43,223 nt of DNA from Lachnospiraceae bacterium. Its GTDB lineage: Bacteria; Bacillota; Clostridia; Lachnospirales; Lachnospiraceae. Below, piece by piece: positions 1-10,303 of the stretch; the first letter of the stretch is position 1, and each line of letters begins with the position of its first letter. Position numbers and translations under genes: made by a program. The stretch spans positions 1 to 43,223 of the forward strand of contig JAILCB010000042.1 in the NCBI GenBank assembly GCA_024680595.1, given 5' to 3'. Below the pieces are notes generated by a model that had not been told where the DNA came from, made no database searches, and worked only from the letters and a program-made list of their open reading frames with translations.

Positions 1-1
1 T

Positions 2-2266
2 AGTGCAGCGGTAGCGGGGACTGCAGCAGGTTCAGCCATAGCCGGGGCTGCGGCAGGTTCAGCCATAGCCGGGGCTATGGTTACTTCGGATGGGACTGAG
101 GAGGTCCTAAAACCCCGGGACTCCGTTCAGACTGAGTCCCCCAATGCCCTTGCAGTTACAGGAGACACATCTCTTTCAGAGGCGAAGGCTAGGAGGCCGA
201 TTCCCGGTGTCCGTTTTTTGAAGCGACGCTGGAAAAGGCTTCTTTTTTTGGCTATTCTAGCCTATGTTGTCTATGTGGGAATCCGTGTTTACGGTATAAT
301 GAACCGGGCCTCGGAACAGAGTGATGCATCTGCACAGACCTTTGGAACTGTTTCTCAGATGGACATTAGTAATTCCATCGCCGTTACAGGAACCATTGTC
401 TCCAATGAAAGCCGAAATGTGACGACTCTGGTTTCCAAAAAGAAGGTGACGGATGTAAATGTTGAGGTTGGAGATTATGTAAACAAGGGAGACCTTATCT
501 GTACCTTTGACACCACGGATACCAATGAGAAAATTGAGAAGCTGAAGCGTCAGATGACGGTGAATTCGGCTAAGGCGGAATTTAATCTCTATAAAGCCAA
601 TCTTCAATTGGCCTGGGCCGTGGAGGATGCCGCCCGGGCGGTGCAAGAGCAGCAGTTGGACGAGACATCCGCAGTTAGAAGTTACAACGAACAGGAAATC
701 ACGGTCGGTTACCGGGAGCAGGATTTGGCGGATGCCATTCAGGACTTGGAAGACGCAGAGGACGATTATGATGAGGCCAAGGAGGAGCTGAGCTGGGCCA
801 GCCCCTCGGATTCCGATTATGACAGCCTAAAGAGTGCCAAGGAAAGTGCCAAAAAGGCGGTGGAGAGTGCGGAGGACGCAGTAGAAACCGCCCGTAGGAA
901 TGTTCAGTCTGCCAAGAATTCCCTGCAGGATAAGGTGGACTCTTATTACAAGACCATGAACAGTTCCCAGGACAGTAATACCAAGAATAACCGAACTATT
1001 TCAGAGAATATGAATTCTATACGTGAGCTGGAAATTTCCAATCAGACTCTGAATGAAGATGAGAAGGTGGAGCTGGAGGAACTCTACGACGAACTTTCGG
1101 ATTGTAAAGTTGTTTCCCCTATTACCGGACTGGTTACCAGTGTTTCTGTGGAGGAAGGGGATGCCTATGAGGAAAAGAGCTCCATTTGCGTGATTCAGGA
1201 TGATTCTGGCTATAAGGTCTCTGGAACAGTAGATCAATATGATATTGCTTCCTTAGAAGAAGGCATGGAGGTAGTAATAAAGACGGATGCCACGGGGGAT
1301 GAGGAGATGCATGGAACAGTCACCTTCGTTTCGCCTGTGCCATCTTCCTCTGCAAGCTCTACCACTACCGGCAGTAGTTCTGGCAGCTCAGGAAGCTCTA
1401 GCAGCTCCAGTACATCCTATCCAATTGAGATTACCATTAAGGAAAGGGATGATAGGGTGCGAATCGGTATGACGGCGGAGACTTCTGTATTGACGGAATC
1501 TAGGACCGGGGTTCTGGCGGTTCCCTATGATGCCATAGAAGAGGATTCGGACGGTACTCTTTTTGTCAATGTGGCAGTCCGGGAAGGAACCGGTTCAGAT
1601 AATAAAAATAATTTGGGATATACACTTTCTGCGGGAGAGGGAAAGGTGGCCTATATTCAGGGCTTTTCCGGTCAAATAAGCCAGAGGCCGGGAGCCGGTG
1701 TGTCAGGCAATGGTCCTGATGGAGTTTCCGGGAATCGCCCTGGCAAGAGCCGGGAGGCCGGCATAGGAACAGGTCAGAAGGGTGGTTTTGAAGGGCCTCC
1801 CAATGGGAGAGCGGGAACCACCGGTGGAGCGATGGCAGCTGCTACAGGGGAAACTCAGGCAGCTACTGAGGAAGTGGCAGGACAGGAGTCGGCGGACCAG
1901 TCGGCAGATAGTTCGAAAGATGGGAACAGTTCATCCGGTGAGAAATCCGTCTTTTCCGTTATTCTGGATGTAATTCTATTCAGGGACACGTCCAGTGAAG
2001 AAGATGAGCAGAATAAGGAGATTCAGACCCGGAAAGTGAAGGTGACAACCGGGCTAGAGACTGATTATTATACAGAAATTACCTCAGGGGATCTGAATGC
2101 CGGGGATCAGGTTTTGATCCCTAACTCCATTACAAATAAGACAAGCGATGGTTCCTCCGATTCCGAGGAAAACGATATGAATGAAATGGGCGGCGGCCCC
2201 GGTGGCGGCGGCGGTGATAGAGGAGGCGGTCCCGGTGGCGGCGGCCCCGGTCCCGGAGGATTCTAG
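2..2266 (+). CDS. HlyD/MacA-like efflux periplasmic adaptor; frame stays open to the window's left edge (ORF track start is 77)
   Basis: Single N-terminal TM (RLLFLAILAYVVYVGIRVY), lipoyl/barrel-type segment (VTDVNVEVGDYVNKGDLICTFDT), long coiled coil, second half-motif CKVVSPITGLVTSVSVEEGD, Gly-rich C-terminus; followed by ABC ATPase and FtsX-type permease. No in-frame stop from base 2 to 77. Confidence 0.85.
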   Translation, partial: SAAVAGTAAGSAIAGAAAGSAIAGAMVTSDGTEEVLKPRDSVQTESPNALAVTGDTSLSEAKARRPIPGVRFLKRRWKRLLFLAILAYVVYVGIRVYGIMNRASEQSDASAQTFGTVSQMDISNSIAVTGTIVSNESRNVTTLVSKKKVTDVNVEVGDYVNKGDLICTFDTTDTNEKIEKLKRQMTVNSAKAEFNLYKANLQLAWAVEDAARAVQEQQLDETSAVRSYNEQEITVGYREQDLADAIQDLEDAEDDYDEAKEELSWASPSDSDYDSLKSAKESAKKAVESAEDAVETARRNVQSAKNSLQDKVDSYYKTMNSSQDSNTKNNRTISENMNSIRELEISNQTLNEDEKVELEELYDELSDCKVVSPITGLVTSVSVEEGDAYEEKSSICVIQDDSGYKVSGTVDQYDIASLEEGMEVVIKTDATGDEEMHGTVTFVSPVPSSSASSTTTGSSSGSSGSSSSSSTSYPIEITIKERDDRVRIGMTAETSVLTESRTGVLAVPYDAIEEDSDGTLFVNVAVREGTGSDNKNNLGYTLSAGEGKVAYIQGFSGQISQRPGAGVSGNGPDGVSGNRPGKSREAGIGTGQKGGFEGPPNGRAGTTGGAMAAATGETQAATEEVAGQESADQSADSSKDGNSSSGEKSVFSVILDVILFRDTSSEEDEQNKEIQTRKVKVTTGLETDYYTEITSGDLNAGDQVLIPNSITNKTSDGSSDSEENDMNEMGGGPGGGGGDRGGGPGGGGPGPGGF
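23..76 (+). repeat. Two tandem 27-bp in-frame units encoding AAGSAIAGA
   Basis: gca gca ggt tca gcc ata gcc ggg gct / gcg gca ggt tca gcc ata gcc ggg gct; read directly. Confidence 0.9.
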
Positions 2267-2272
2267 GATAAT

Positions 2273-2986
2273 ATGAAGGGCGATATTATTATAGATGCAA
2301 AAAACATCATTAAAAGGTATTATATTGGCCAGCCCAATGAGCTGGAAATTCTCCACGGAATTGATCTGACGGTCCGGGAAGGGGAGTTTGTAGCTATTGT
2401 AGGTGCGTCTGGTTCTGGCAAGTCCACCCTTATGAATATCATAGGGGTTTTGGATAAGCCAACAGAAGGGCGTTATATGCTGGACGGTGTGGATGTGGTT
2501 GCTGCTAAGGACAAGGAGCTCTCTGAAATTCGAAATCAAAAAATTGGTTTTGTTTTTCAGACCTATAATCTGGTGTCTAGAACCTCTGCCCTGAAGAATG
2601 TGGAGCTGCCAATGCTCTATGCGGGAATGAAGTCAGGGGCCAGGCGAAGGAGGGCTAAGCAGCTCATGGAAATCGTGGGAATGGGTGAGAGGATGCATCA
2701 CAACCCCGACGAGCTCTCCGGAGGTCAGAAGCAGAGGGTGGCCATTGCCAGGGCTATGGCCAATAATCCCTCTATCATTCTGGCCGACGAGCCTACGGGA
2801 GCTTTGGATACCAAAACAGGCCGTATGGTTATGGATCTTTTTCACGGACTTCATTTGGAACAGGGCAAAACCATTGTCCTCATTACTCACTCGCCTGAAC
2901 TGGCAGAGGAGACAGAGCGGATTCTGACCCTGTCAGACGGAATGATTATAGGAGAAAGGAGGGGGTTAGGGCATGCTCCTCTTTGA
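2273..2986 (+). CDS. ABC transporter ATP-binding protein (MacB/LolD-type)
   Basis: Walker A GASGSGKST, signature [14 protein letters not shown], Walker B IILADEPTGALD. Confidence 0.95.
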   Translation: MKGDIIIDAKNIIKRYYIGQPNELEILHGIDLTVREGEFVAIVGASGSGKSTLMNIIGVLDKPTEGRYMLDGVDVVAAKDKELSEIRNQKIGFVFQTYNLVSRTSALKNVELPMLYAGMKSGARRRRAKQLMEIVGMGERMHHNPDELSGGQKQRVAIARAMANNPSIILADEPTGALDTKTGRMVMDLFHGLHLEQGKTIVLITHSPELAEETERILTLSDGMIIGERRGLGHAPL

Positions 2987-4262
2987 AAACTTTCTGCTGG
3001 CCCTTAGCGGGCTTCGGGCTAATAAAATGAGATCCATCCTGACTATGCTGGGCATCATTATCGGAATCGCCTCTGTTATTGCCATTATGACTGTGGGTAG
3101 TTCCATGAGCGGCTCTATTACCGAAACTATGTCTGAAATGGGGGCTTCTAATATTACCGTAGGATTGACCCAGGTAAGCAGCTCTACAGAGGTAACCCGG
3201 TCCGGAATGCGTTTTAACCGGGGCCCCAGGTACACTCAGTACAGCGATGATGACCTGATAACGGAGGAAATGCTAGAAGCTCTTCAAGAGGCTTATCCGG
3301 AGGATGTGACGGGATATATGCTGTCCAAGTCTGTAGGTAGCGCCCAGGCTAAGGATGGACAGCTCTATGCCAATATTTCTATAACAGGGGGTAATCAGAC
3401 TTACATTGAAAATGACCGCCTAACTATTCTGGCAGGCAGGTTCTTTACGGACAGGGACCAGGAGGAGGCTAAGAAGGTCTGTATCGTATCCGATTACTTT
3501 TGCAATAACTTATTTAATGGAGACGTGGATGCGGCTTTGGGATCACAGATTTCCATCCTCTTAAATGGGGCCTACTGTCATTATACTGTGGTAGGGGTTT
3601 ATGAATATGATGCTAGTTCTAATTTCAGCTCTAGCTCGGAAGAGGATACATCCACAACTCTATATATCCCCCTGCTAACCGCTTTTAATCAGGTTCATGA
3701 GGACCCTGCCTATTCTCAGCTGACCTTGATCTCCGCAACGACAACGAATGTGACTAGTTTTATGTCAACTGTTGAGGAATTCTTTAATAGTAAATATTAT
3801 AGGAAAAATGAAAGCTTTGAAGTGAGCTGCTCCAGTCTTACCTCATTAATGGAAGAGATGACATCTATGACAGGCACTATTTCGCTGGCCATTTCCTTTA
3901 TTGCCGGCATTTCCCTCTTGGTGGGCGGCATCGGTGTCATGAATATCATGCTGGTGTCTATTCAGGAAAGGACAAAGGAGATTGGAACCAGAAAGGCTCT
4001 TGGGGCTACCAACGCCTCCATCCGTACCCAGTTCATAGTAGAGGCTATCGTTCTCTGCCTTGTGGGCGGTTTTCTGGGTATAGTTATTGGCTGCACAATA
4101 GGTGTTATCGCAGCCCATCAAATGGGCTATTATGTTTATCCTTCTATAGGGGGAATTATCTTTTCTGTTGCGTTTTCCATGGCAATTGGCGTCTTCTTTG
4201 GATATTATCCCGCCAATAAGGCAGCCAAAATGAATCCTGTGGAAGCGCTTAGATATGAATAA
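2973..4262 (+). CDS. ABC transporter permease (MacB/FtsX family)
   Basis: N-terminal LRANKMRSILTMLGIIIGIASVIAIM, C-terminal GGIGVMNIMLVSIQERTKEIGTRKALGA and PANKAAKMNPVEALRYE; overlaps the upstream ATPase gene. Confidence 0.95.
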   Translation: MLLFENFLLALSGLRANKMRSILTMLGIIIGIASVIAIMTVGSSMSGSITETMSEMGASNITVGLTQVSSSTEVTRSGMRFNRGPRYTQYSDDDLITEEMLEALQEAYPEDVTGYMLSKSVGSAQAKDGQLYANISITGGNQTYIENDRLTILAGRFFTDRDQEEAKKVCIVSDYFCNNLFNGDVDAALGSQISILLNGAYCHYTVVGVYEYDASSNFSSSSEEDTSTTLYIPLLTAFNQVHEDPAYSQLTLISATTTNVTSFMSTVEEFFNSKYYRKNESFEVSCSSLTSLMEEMTSMTGTISLAISFIAGISLLVGGIGVMNIMLVSIQERTKEIGTRKALGATNASIRTQFIVEAIVLCLVGGFLGIVIGCTIGVIAAHQMGYYVYPSIGGIIFSVAFSMAIGVFFGYYPANKAAKMNPVEALRYE

Positions 4263-4358
4263 GGCGATTAAAAAATGACAATAAAAAGAATAATGATATG
4301 ATTCTACTGGTATAATTATACTGAAAAAAATGCCTGATAAGGAATAATTGTGTATATC

Positions 4359-4387
4359 TTGACACAAGTTTTCAAATAGCATAATAT
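4359..4387 (+). promoter_or_regulatory. Sigma-A-type promoter upstream of rny: TTGACA-17-TAATAT
   Basis: TTGACA 4359-4364, TAATAT 4382-4387, 17-bp spacer. Confidence 0.7.
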
Positions 4388-4429
4388 ATATAGGATCTGA
4401 ATTTAAGCGAAGGAGGTGTTTCCGTACAG

Positions 4430-5977
4430 ATGGTGGGCATTATTATTGCCGTCTTGGTTACACTGGTCGTCGCGGCACCGCTTTCCGCCATATTGGCGAC
4501 AAATCTCCATGAGCAGAAGATAAGGAGAGTGATTGGGGATGCTAATGCTAAGGCAAAAGAGATTACAGACAAGGCTTCAAAAGCCGCAGATGAACTGAAG
4601 CGCGAAAAACTCCTGGAGGTCAAGGAGGAGTCCATCAAGCAAAGGAATGAGCTTGAGAAGGAGTCTAAGGAGCGCAGGGCAGAAATCCAGCGGATGGAGA
4701 GGCGTACTCAGCAGAAAGAGGAGTCTGTAGAGAAAAAAGCCGAGGCACTGGAGCGAAGAGAGCAGAGCTGTAAGGCCAGAGAAGAGGAACTGAGCCGGCA
4801 AAAGGAGAAGATTTCGAGGCTCAATGAGGATCGTGTACGGGAACTGGAGAGGATCTCCGGACTGACTTCTGAACAGGCAAAGGAATATCTTTTAAAACTA
4901 GTTGAGGATGACGTAAAGCACGAGTCCGCCCTGATGATTAAGGAATATGAATCACGTGCCAAGGAAGAGGCGGACAAAAAGGCGAAGGAATATGTTGTAA
5001 ATGCAATCCAGCGGTGTGCCGCGGATCATGTATCAGAGACGACTATTTCTGTCGTTCAGCTTCCAAATGACGAGATGAAGGGGCGCATTATCGGGCGTGA
5101 GGGGAGAAATATCAGGACCCTTGAGACCATGACCGGTGTGGATTTGATTATTGATGACACTCCGGAGGCGGTTATTCTGTCGGGCTTTGATCCGGTGAGA
5201 AGGGAGATTGCCAGAATTGCCCTGGAGAAACTGATTGTTGATGGGCGGATTCATCCCGCAAAGATTGAGGAGATGGTGGAAAAGGCCAAACGGGAGGTCG
5301 AGACAATGATTCGGGAGGAAGGTGAGGCGGCGGCCCTGGAGGTCGGTGTTCCCAATATTCACCCCGAGCTCATTAAGCTCCTGGGCCGAATGAAATTCAG
5401 AACCAGTTATGGTCAGAATGCCTTAAAGCATTCCATTGAAGTGGCCGAATTGTCGGGACTTCTGGCTTCCGAAATTGGACTGGATGTCAGGATGGCAAAA
5501 AGGGCAGGTTTATTGCATGATATTGGAAAAGCAGTAGACCACGAGATGGAGGGATCCCATATACAGTTGGGATCGGATCTCTGCCGCAAGTACAAGGAAT
5601 CTCCTATTGTCATCAATGCGGTTGAGTCCCATCATGGGGATGTGGAGCCCACATCGCTTATTTCCTGTATTGTGCAGGCGGCGGATACAATTTCCGCAGC
5701 CCGTCCGGGCGCCAGAAGAGAGACTCTGGATGCCTATACCAACAGATTGAAGCAGTTAGAAGATATTACAAATTCCTTTAAGGGAGTGGATAAATCCTTT
5801 GCCATTCAAGCAGGACGTGAGGTTCGCGTAATGGTAGTTCCCGAACAGATCAATGATGCAGATATGGTTTTAATGGCTCGAGATATTGCCAAGAGAATCG
5901 AGGCCGAGATGGAATATCCCGGTCAGATCAAGGTCAATATTATTCGAGAAAGCAGAGTAACAGATTACGCAAAGTAA
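4430..5977 (+). CDS. rny: Ribonuclease Y
   Basis: N-terminal TM, long coiled coil, KH domain ([17 protein letters not shown]), HD domain ([17 protein letters not shown]); full-length. Confidence 0.97.
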   Translation: MVGIIIAVLVTLVVAAPLSAILATNLHEQKIRRVIGDANAKAKEITDKASKAADELKREKLLEVKEESIKQRNELEKESKERRAEIQRMERRTQQKEESVEKKAEALERREQSCKAREEELSRQKEKISRLNEDRVRELERISGLTSEQAKEYLLKLVEDDVKHESALMIKEYESRAKEEADKKAKEYVVNAIQRCAADHVSETTISVVQLPNDEMKGRIIGREGRNIRTLETMTGVDLIIDDTPEAVILSGFDPVRREIARIALEKLIVDGRIHPAKIEEMVEKAKREVETMIREEGEAAALEVGVPNIHPELIKLLGRMKFRTSYGQNALKHSIEVAELSGLLASEIGLDVRMAKRAGLLHDIGKAVDHEMEGSHIQLGSDLCRKYKESPIVINAVESHHGDVEPTSLISCIVQAADTISAARPGARRETLDAYTNRLKQLEDITNSFKGVDKSFAIQAGREVRVMVVPEQINDADMVLMARDIAKRIEAEMEYPGQIKVNIIRESRVTDYAK

Positions 5978-6057
5978 TGGATTTTGAAATAGATTCGTAT
6001 TATGACTTGGGTAATCAGGGCTGCGGCGGTTAAAAGCCGGCGGCTTGGAAAATGGGG

Positions 6058-6085
6058 CGCCCCGTTGCCGATTGGCAGCGGGGCG
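6058..6085 (+). other. GC-rich 12-bp hairpin between rny and the dehydrogenase gene
   Basis: CGCCCCGTTGCC-gatt-GGCAGCGGGGCG; no strong T-run, so terminator status is uncertain. Confidence 0.6.
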
Positions 6086-6109
6086 TTGCAGTTATAAGGA
6101 GAAATAGAT

Positions 6110-7183
6110 ATGACAGATTATACAATCGATATTCCCTCTTATACCGTAGGCGTCAATGCCTACAAGGAAATTCCAAAGTACTGCCGCCCCTACGGCAGGA
6201 AGGCGGTGGTCATTGGGGGCCGGAAGGCTATGGCTGCGGCAAGGGAAAAACTTGTCCGGGCCTGTGAGGGTTCAGATATAGAAATTCTGGACTTTGTTCT
6301 CTATGGGAACGAGGCCTCCTATGAAGCGGCAGAGGCTTTGGAGGAGATGGAGCCTGTTCAGAAGGCGGACTTTATCTTTGCTGTGGGCGGCGGAAAGGCT
6401 GTGGATACCACAAAGCTGGTGGCTATCGCCTTAGAAAAGCCCTTTTTCACTTTTCCCACTTTGGCTTCCAATTGTGCCGCCGCCTCTTCTTTGGCCATTG
6501 TCTATCATCCGGACGGCAGCTTTCGGGATTTCGTTCATTACGTGGATACAACAAAGCATGTTTTTATTGATACGGATATTATTGCCCATGCACCGGATGA
6601 GTATCTCTGGGCCGGAATCGGGGACACCTGCGCCAAGTATTTTGAGGTTACCACTTCGGCCAAGGGTGAGAAGCTGCCCCATTATATTCGGACCGGGGTC
6701 AATATGAGCCGCCTTTGCATGGAGATATTGGTGGATTATGGGGAGCAGGCCCTTAGGGATAACCGGCAGGGATTGGCTTCAGAGGCCATGGAGGAGTGCG
6801 CCCTGGCCATCATTATGACCACCGGCTGGGTTTCCATGCTGGTGGCGAGAGAGCATAATATGGACTATAACGGGGGCATTGCCCATGCCCTATTCTATAG
6901 CCTCTGTGAGATACCGGGCTTTGAGGCCGACCATATTCACGGCGTGGTTGTGGGATTTGGCATTCTCATGCAGCTCCTTATGAATGGGGAAGAGGAAGAG
7001 TGTGAGAGGATGAAAGAGTTTAATAGGAGAATTGGGCTTCCCACCAGTCTAAGGGATATGGGCGTGACAGTGGAGGATGTGGCAAAAGTGGCGGAGCGCA
7101 TTATCCGGGACGAGGACCTGGAGCATTTTCCCTATAAACCTACTGTGGACCAGATTATGGCGGCTGCGGAAAGGCTGAAGTAG
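6110..7183 (+). CDS. Iron-containing alcohol dehydrogenase family (glycerol-dehydrogenase-like)
   Basis: VGGGKAVDTTKLVA nucleotide motif, FPTLASNCAAASSLAIVY, conserved HALFYSL...HGVVVGFG metal-binding region. Confidence 0.9.
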   Translation: MTDYTIDIPSYTVGVNAYKEIPKYCRPYGRKAVVIGGRKAMAAAREKLVRACEGSDIEILDFVLYGNEASYEAAEALEEMEPVQKADFIFAVGGGKAVDTTKLVAIALEKPFFTFPTLASNCAAASSLAIVYHPDGSFRDFVHYVDTTKHVFIDTDIIAHAPDEYLWAGIGDTCAKYFEVTTSAKGEKLPHYIRTGVNMSRLCMEILVDYGEQALRDNRQGLASEAMEECALAIIMTTGWVSMLVAREHNMDYNGGIAHALFYSLCEIPGFEADHIHGVVVGFGILMQLLMNGEEEECERMKEFNRRIGLPTSLRDMGVTVEDVAKVAERIIRDEDLEHFPYKPTVDQIMAAAERLK

Positions 7184-7331
7184 GGAGATGGATGCGGGAT
7201 AAATGCGGTGGAAGGCATTATAGATAATATCTGAAGTGGAAGGGCCGATGAGCCCCTACAGGGGCTTTTGGCCAGAAGACTTTGTTATTTCGAATTTAGG
7301 GGTTTTACGGGAGTCTCTCGATAAATGAAAT

Positions 7332-7388
7332 CCGTCTTTGAAGGTCGTTGGCAGAATAGGATTTGTCAGGCCTTCAAAGACGGTTTTT
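7332..7388 (+). terminator. Intrinsic terminator, 13-bp stem with 26-nt loop
   Basis: CCGTCTTTGAAGG (7332-7344) pairs with CCTTCAAAGACGG (7371-7383), followed by TTTTT. Confidence 0.75.
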
Positions 7389-7403
7389 AATTATTCATAA
7401 GAA

Positions 7404-8585
7404 TTATGTATTTTCTATTAGCTCCCGGAATAGGGGCAGGCTTTTCGTGACCCTTTCGGTGGGCACGCAATAGGCAATGCGGAAAAAGCCCGGAGCGCCA
7501 AAGCTGCTGCCCGGCACCAGCATCAGGTTTAATTCCATAGCCCTTCGGCAAAAAGCCGTGTCATCAGGCTCTGGGGAGGCGGGAAACATGTAGAAGGTGC
7601 CTCCGGGACGCACCAGGGAATATCCGTACTCCTTTAGGGCCCGGTAGAGTAGCCGGCTATTGTCCTCATAGATGGAAAGGTCTGAGGTGGTTCCGGAAAG
7701 CTCAGCTACCACCCGCTGCAGAATGGCGGGAGCCCCGTTGTGGCCGGTGGTCCTAGAAACCTGGGGCAGAATTTCCAGGATTCCGTCTGCATCGACAGCA
7801 TGGGGGTTCACTGCCACATAGCCAATCCTTTCGCCCGGAAGGGACAGGGACTTACTGAAGGAATAGCAGGTTATGGTATTTGCGTAGAAATTGGCGATAT
7901 AGGGACTGTCTGCATGAGAAAAAATAATATCCCGGTAGGGCTCATCGGAGATGAGGTAGATGGGATGGTGATAGGCCTCAGATTTCCTTTGCAGGAGACT
8001 TGAGAGCTCCTTTATGGTCTCTGTAGAATAGACGGCTCCGGATGGGTTATTGGGGGAGTTTAGGAGAACTGCCGCCACATCCTCTGTCAGCATGGCTTCC
8101 ATTGCGGAGAGATTAATTTGAAAGGAGCCGGTCTCTGCAGGGACCATGGAGAGCTTACAGAGGGCCCCCTTTACATAGGGAATATATTCCGGAAAACAGG
8201 GGGCCTGTGTCAGTACGGTATCACCCGGATTAGTAAGGGCGCGGAGGGCATGGGATAGGGCCGCTGCGGCCCCGCAGGTCATGAAGATGTGCCGCCCCTC
8301 ATAATGGCTTCCGTAGCGCTCATTTAAATCACGGGCTATGGAAGAGCGTACAAAGGGGACGCCTCCTGCGGGACTGTAGCTATGGAGCTCTAAGGGGTCC
8401 GTCTCTTCTATAATACGGGTAAAGGTCTGTTTCACGGCCTCCGGGGCGGGAACCGAGGGATTGCCCAGGCTGAAATTAAAGATATTATCATCCCCAAAAC
8501 GAAGGGCTCTCTTTCTGGCCTCTCCGGCAATCTCGAAAATCACGTCCTTGGAGGAAAGCATTTCCTTATATTCACGATTAATCAT
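7404..8585 (-). CDS. Pyridoxal-phosphate-dependent aminotransferase, class I/II fold
   Basis: LNSPNNPSGAVYS, SDEPYRDI, CYSFSKSLSLPGERIGYVAV (PLP lysine motif). Confidence 0.95.
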   Translation of the reverse strand: MINREYKEMLSSKDVIFEIAGEARKRALRFGDDNIFNFSLGNPSVPAPEAVKQTFTRIIEETDPLELHSYSPAGGVPFVRSSIARDLNERYGSHYEGRHIFMTCGAAAALSHALRALTNPGDTVLTQAPCFPEYIPYVKGALCKLSMVPAETGSFQINLSAMEAMLTEDVAAVLLNSPNNPSGAVYSTETIKELSSLLQRKSEAYHHPIYLISDEPYRDIIFSHADSPYIANFYANTITCYSFSKSLSLPGERIGYVAVNPHAVDADGILEILPQVSRTTGHNGAPAILQRVVAELSGTTSDLSIYEDNSRLLYRALKEYGYSLVRPGGTFYMFPASPEPDDTAFCRRAMELNLMLVPGSSFGAPGFFRIAYCVPTERVTKSLPLFRELIENT

Positions 8586-8706
8586 TCCCGTCTCCTTATT
8601 ATAGGTGAAAGATTGACTCCCTCATGGGCATTTTCCCCTTCGCGGGGGCCTGGTCCGGTACGTATTTTGCATGCCTTGCCCAATTCATATCCCGCCGGCC
8701 GGGGCC

Positions 8707-9495
8707 TTATTTCTCCTCGAAATAGCGCTGAAGGAACTGCTTTGTGCGCTCCTCCGTGGGGTGCTCGAAGACCTGTTCCGGAGTACCTCTCTCCACGATG
8801 ACCCCCTGATCCATGAATAGGACCTGATCCGATACATCCTTAGCGAATTTCATCTCATGGGTCACAATGACCATGGTGGTATGGCTTTCCGCCAGTCCCC
8901 GAATGACCTTTAGCACTTCTCCTGTGAGCTCCGGGTCTAGGGCGGAGGTGGGTTCATCAAAACAGAGGATATCCGGGTGCAGCATTAGGGCCCTTGCAAT
9001 GGCCACTCGCTGCTGCTGGCCTCCTGAGAGCTGGTGGGGATAGTCATCCAGCTTTTGGCTTAAACCCACCTTATCCAGAATTTCTTTTCCTTCTTCCCGG
9101 ATTCTATCAAGTACCTGCTTTTTGTTCTTTTTGTAATCCTCTGTGTCCTTTTCCAGGAGTTCCTTGGCCAGAGTCACATTCTGCAGTGTTGTATATTGAG
9201 GGAAGAGATTGAAGGACTGAAAAACCAGACCAAAGTGCAGACGGTTTTTCCGAATCTCATTCTCATTTAAGGTCTTCTGGGATGATACGTCCAGAATCAC
9301 ATTATCATTTACAATAATTTGGCCTCCGGTGGGCCGCTCCAGGAAATTCAGACAGCGTAAAAGTGTGGTTTTCCCGCTGCCGGAGGCCCCGATTAAAGCC
9401 ATGGACTCGCCTTTTTCCAGGGAAAAATCAATTCCCTTCAGTACTTCCAGACTGCCAAACTGTTTCTCCAATCCCTTTACTTCCAGAATTGCCAT
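8707..9495 (-). CDS. Polar amino-acid ABC transporter ATP-binding protein
   Basis: [54 protein letters not shown]. Confidence 0.96.
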   Translation of the reverse strand: MAILEVKGLEKQFGSLEVLKGIDFSLEKGESMALIGASGSGKTTLLRCLNFLERPTGGQIIVNDNVILDVSSQKTLNENEIRKNRLHFGLVFQSFNLFPQYTTLQNVTLAKELLEKDTEDYKKNKKQVLDRIREEGKEILDKVGLSQKLDDYPHQLSGGQQQRVAIARALMLHPDILCFDEPTSALDPELTGEVLKVIRGLAESHTTMVIVTHEMKFAKDVSDQVLFMDQGVIVERGTPEQVFEHPTEERTKQFLQRYFEEK

Positions 9496-9507
9496 ATTAT
9501 CCTCCCT

Positions 9508-10155
9508 TTATGCCCTGAAATAATCCATCTTTTTCTCCAGCCGCTTGAGCACGATTGTCAGGATTCCATTCATGATGAGGAAATAGATTCCTGTAGAGAA
9601 GAGTGGCCAGATAAGACCCTTTTTGGTAAAGCGCTCTGCACACATGATGATTTCTGTGAGACCGATGACACGGGCCAGTGAGGTGTCCTTTGTCAGGGTA
9701 ATGACCTCATTTCCCATGGCAGGGGTGATGCGCTTTATGACCTGCAGGAGAATGACCTTGAAAAAGATTTGTGACCTTGTCATGCCCAGAACCTCGCCGG
9801 CTTCGTACTGTCCTTTGGGAATGCTCTCGATTCCGCCCCGGTAGATTTCGGAGAAATAGCAGGCGTAGTTTATGACAAAGGCGATTTCTGCCGCCAGAAA
9901 GCGGTTGGACATGGGAATGTCAAAAATCAGACCCGGGGCATAGAGAACCACAAATAGCTGCAGCATGAGCGGTGTTCCCCGGATAATCCAGACGAATATT
10001 TGGGTCAGCCATTTGATGGGACGGAACTTGGACATAGAGCCAAGGGTAATTACCAGTCCCAGAGGAATGGCCAATAGAAGAGTGGTGAAAAATAGCTGGA
10101 GATTAATGAGAATTCCTCCATTTAAGGAGGATACAACTGCGGAAAAGTTATCCAT
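9508..10155 (-). CDS. Amino-acid ABC transporter permease (HisM/GlnP type)
   Basis: IRGTPLMLQLFVVLYAPGL, EIYRGGIESIPKGQYEAGEVLGMTRSQIFFKVILLQ. Confidence 0.96.
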   Translation of the reverse strand: MDNFSAVVSSLNGGILINLQLFFTTLLLAIPLGLVITLGSMSKFRPIKWLTQIFVWIIRGTPLMLQLFVVLYAPGLIFDIPMSNRFLAAEIAFVINYACYFSEIYRGGIESIPKGQYEAGEVLGMTRSQIFFKVILLQVIKRITPAMGNEVITLTKDTSLARVIGLTEIIMCAERFTKKGLIWPLFSTGIYFLIMNGILTIVLKRLEKKMDYFRA

Positions 10156-10209
10156 AAAAGCCCCTAACCTGTATTCGGAATCTGCGATAGGATTCCTTTC
10201 TCAAGAATA

Positions 10210-10237
10210 GGGCAGAGAAGGTATTCCCCCTCTGCCC
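10210..10237 (-). promoter_or_regulatory. Intercistronic hairpin between binding-protein and permease genes
   Basis: GGGCAGAG (10210-10217) / CTCTGCCC (10230-10237). Confidence 0.6.
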
Positions 10238-10303
10238 GACTTCAATCAGTGTTTTATAGCAGTACGGCCCGGTAAAGCCTGCCGTTTCTAGTGTTTATGA
10301 ACC

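Noticed and set aside
1782-2539. Out-of-frame/antisense ORFs over the MacA/ATPase junction
   Set aside because: Overlap confidently assigned genes in another frame.
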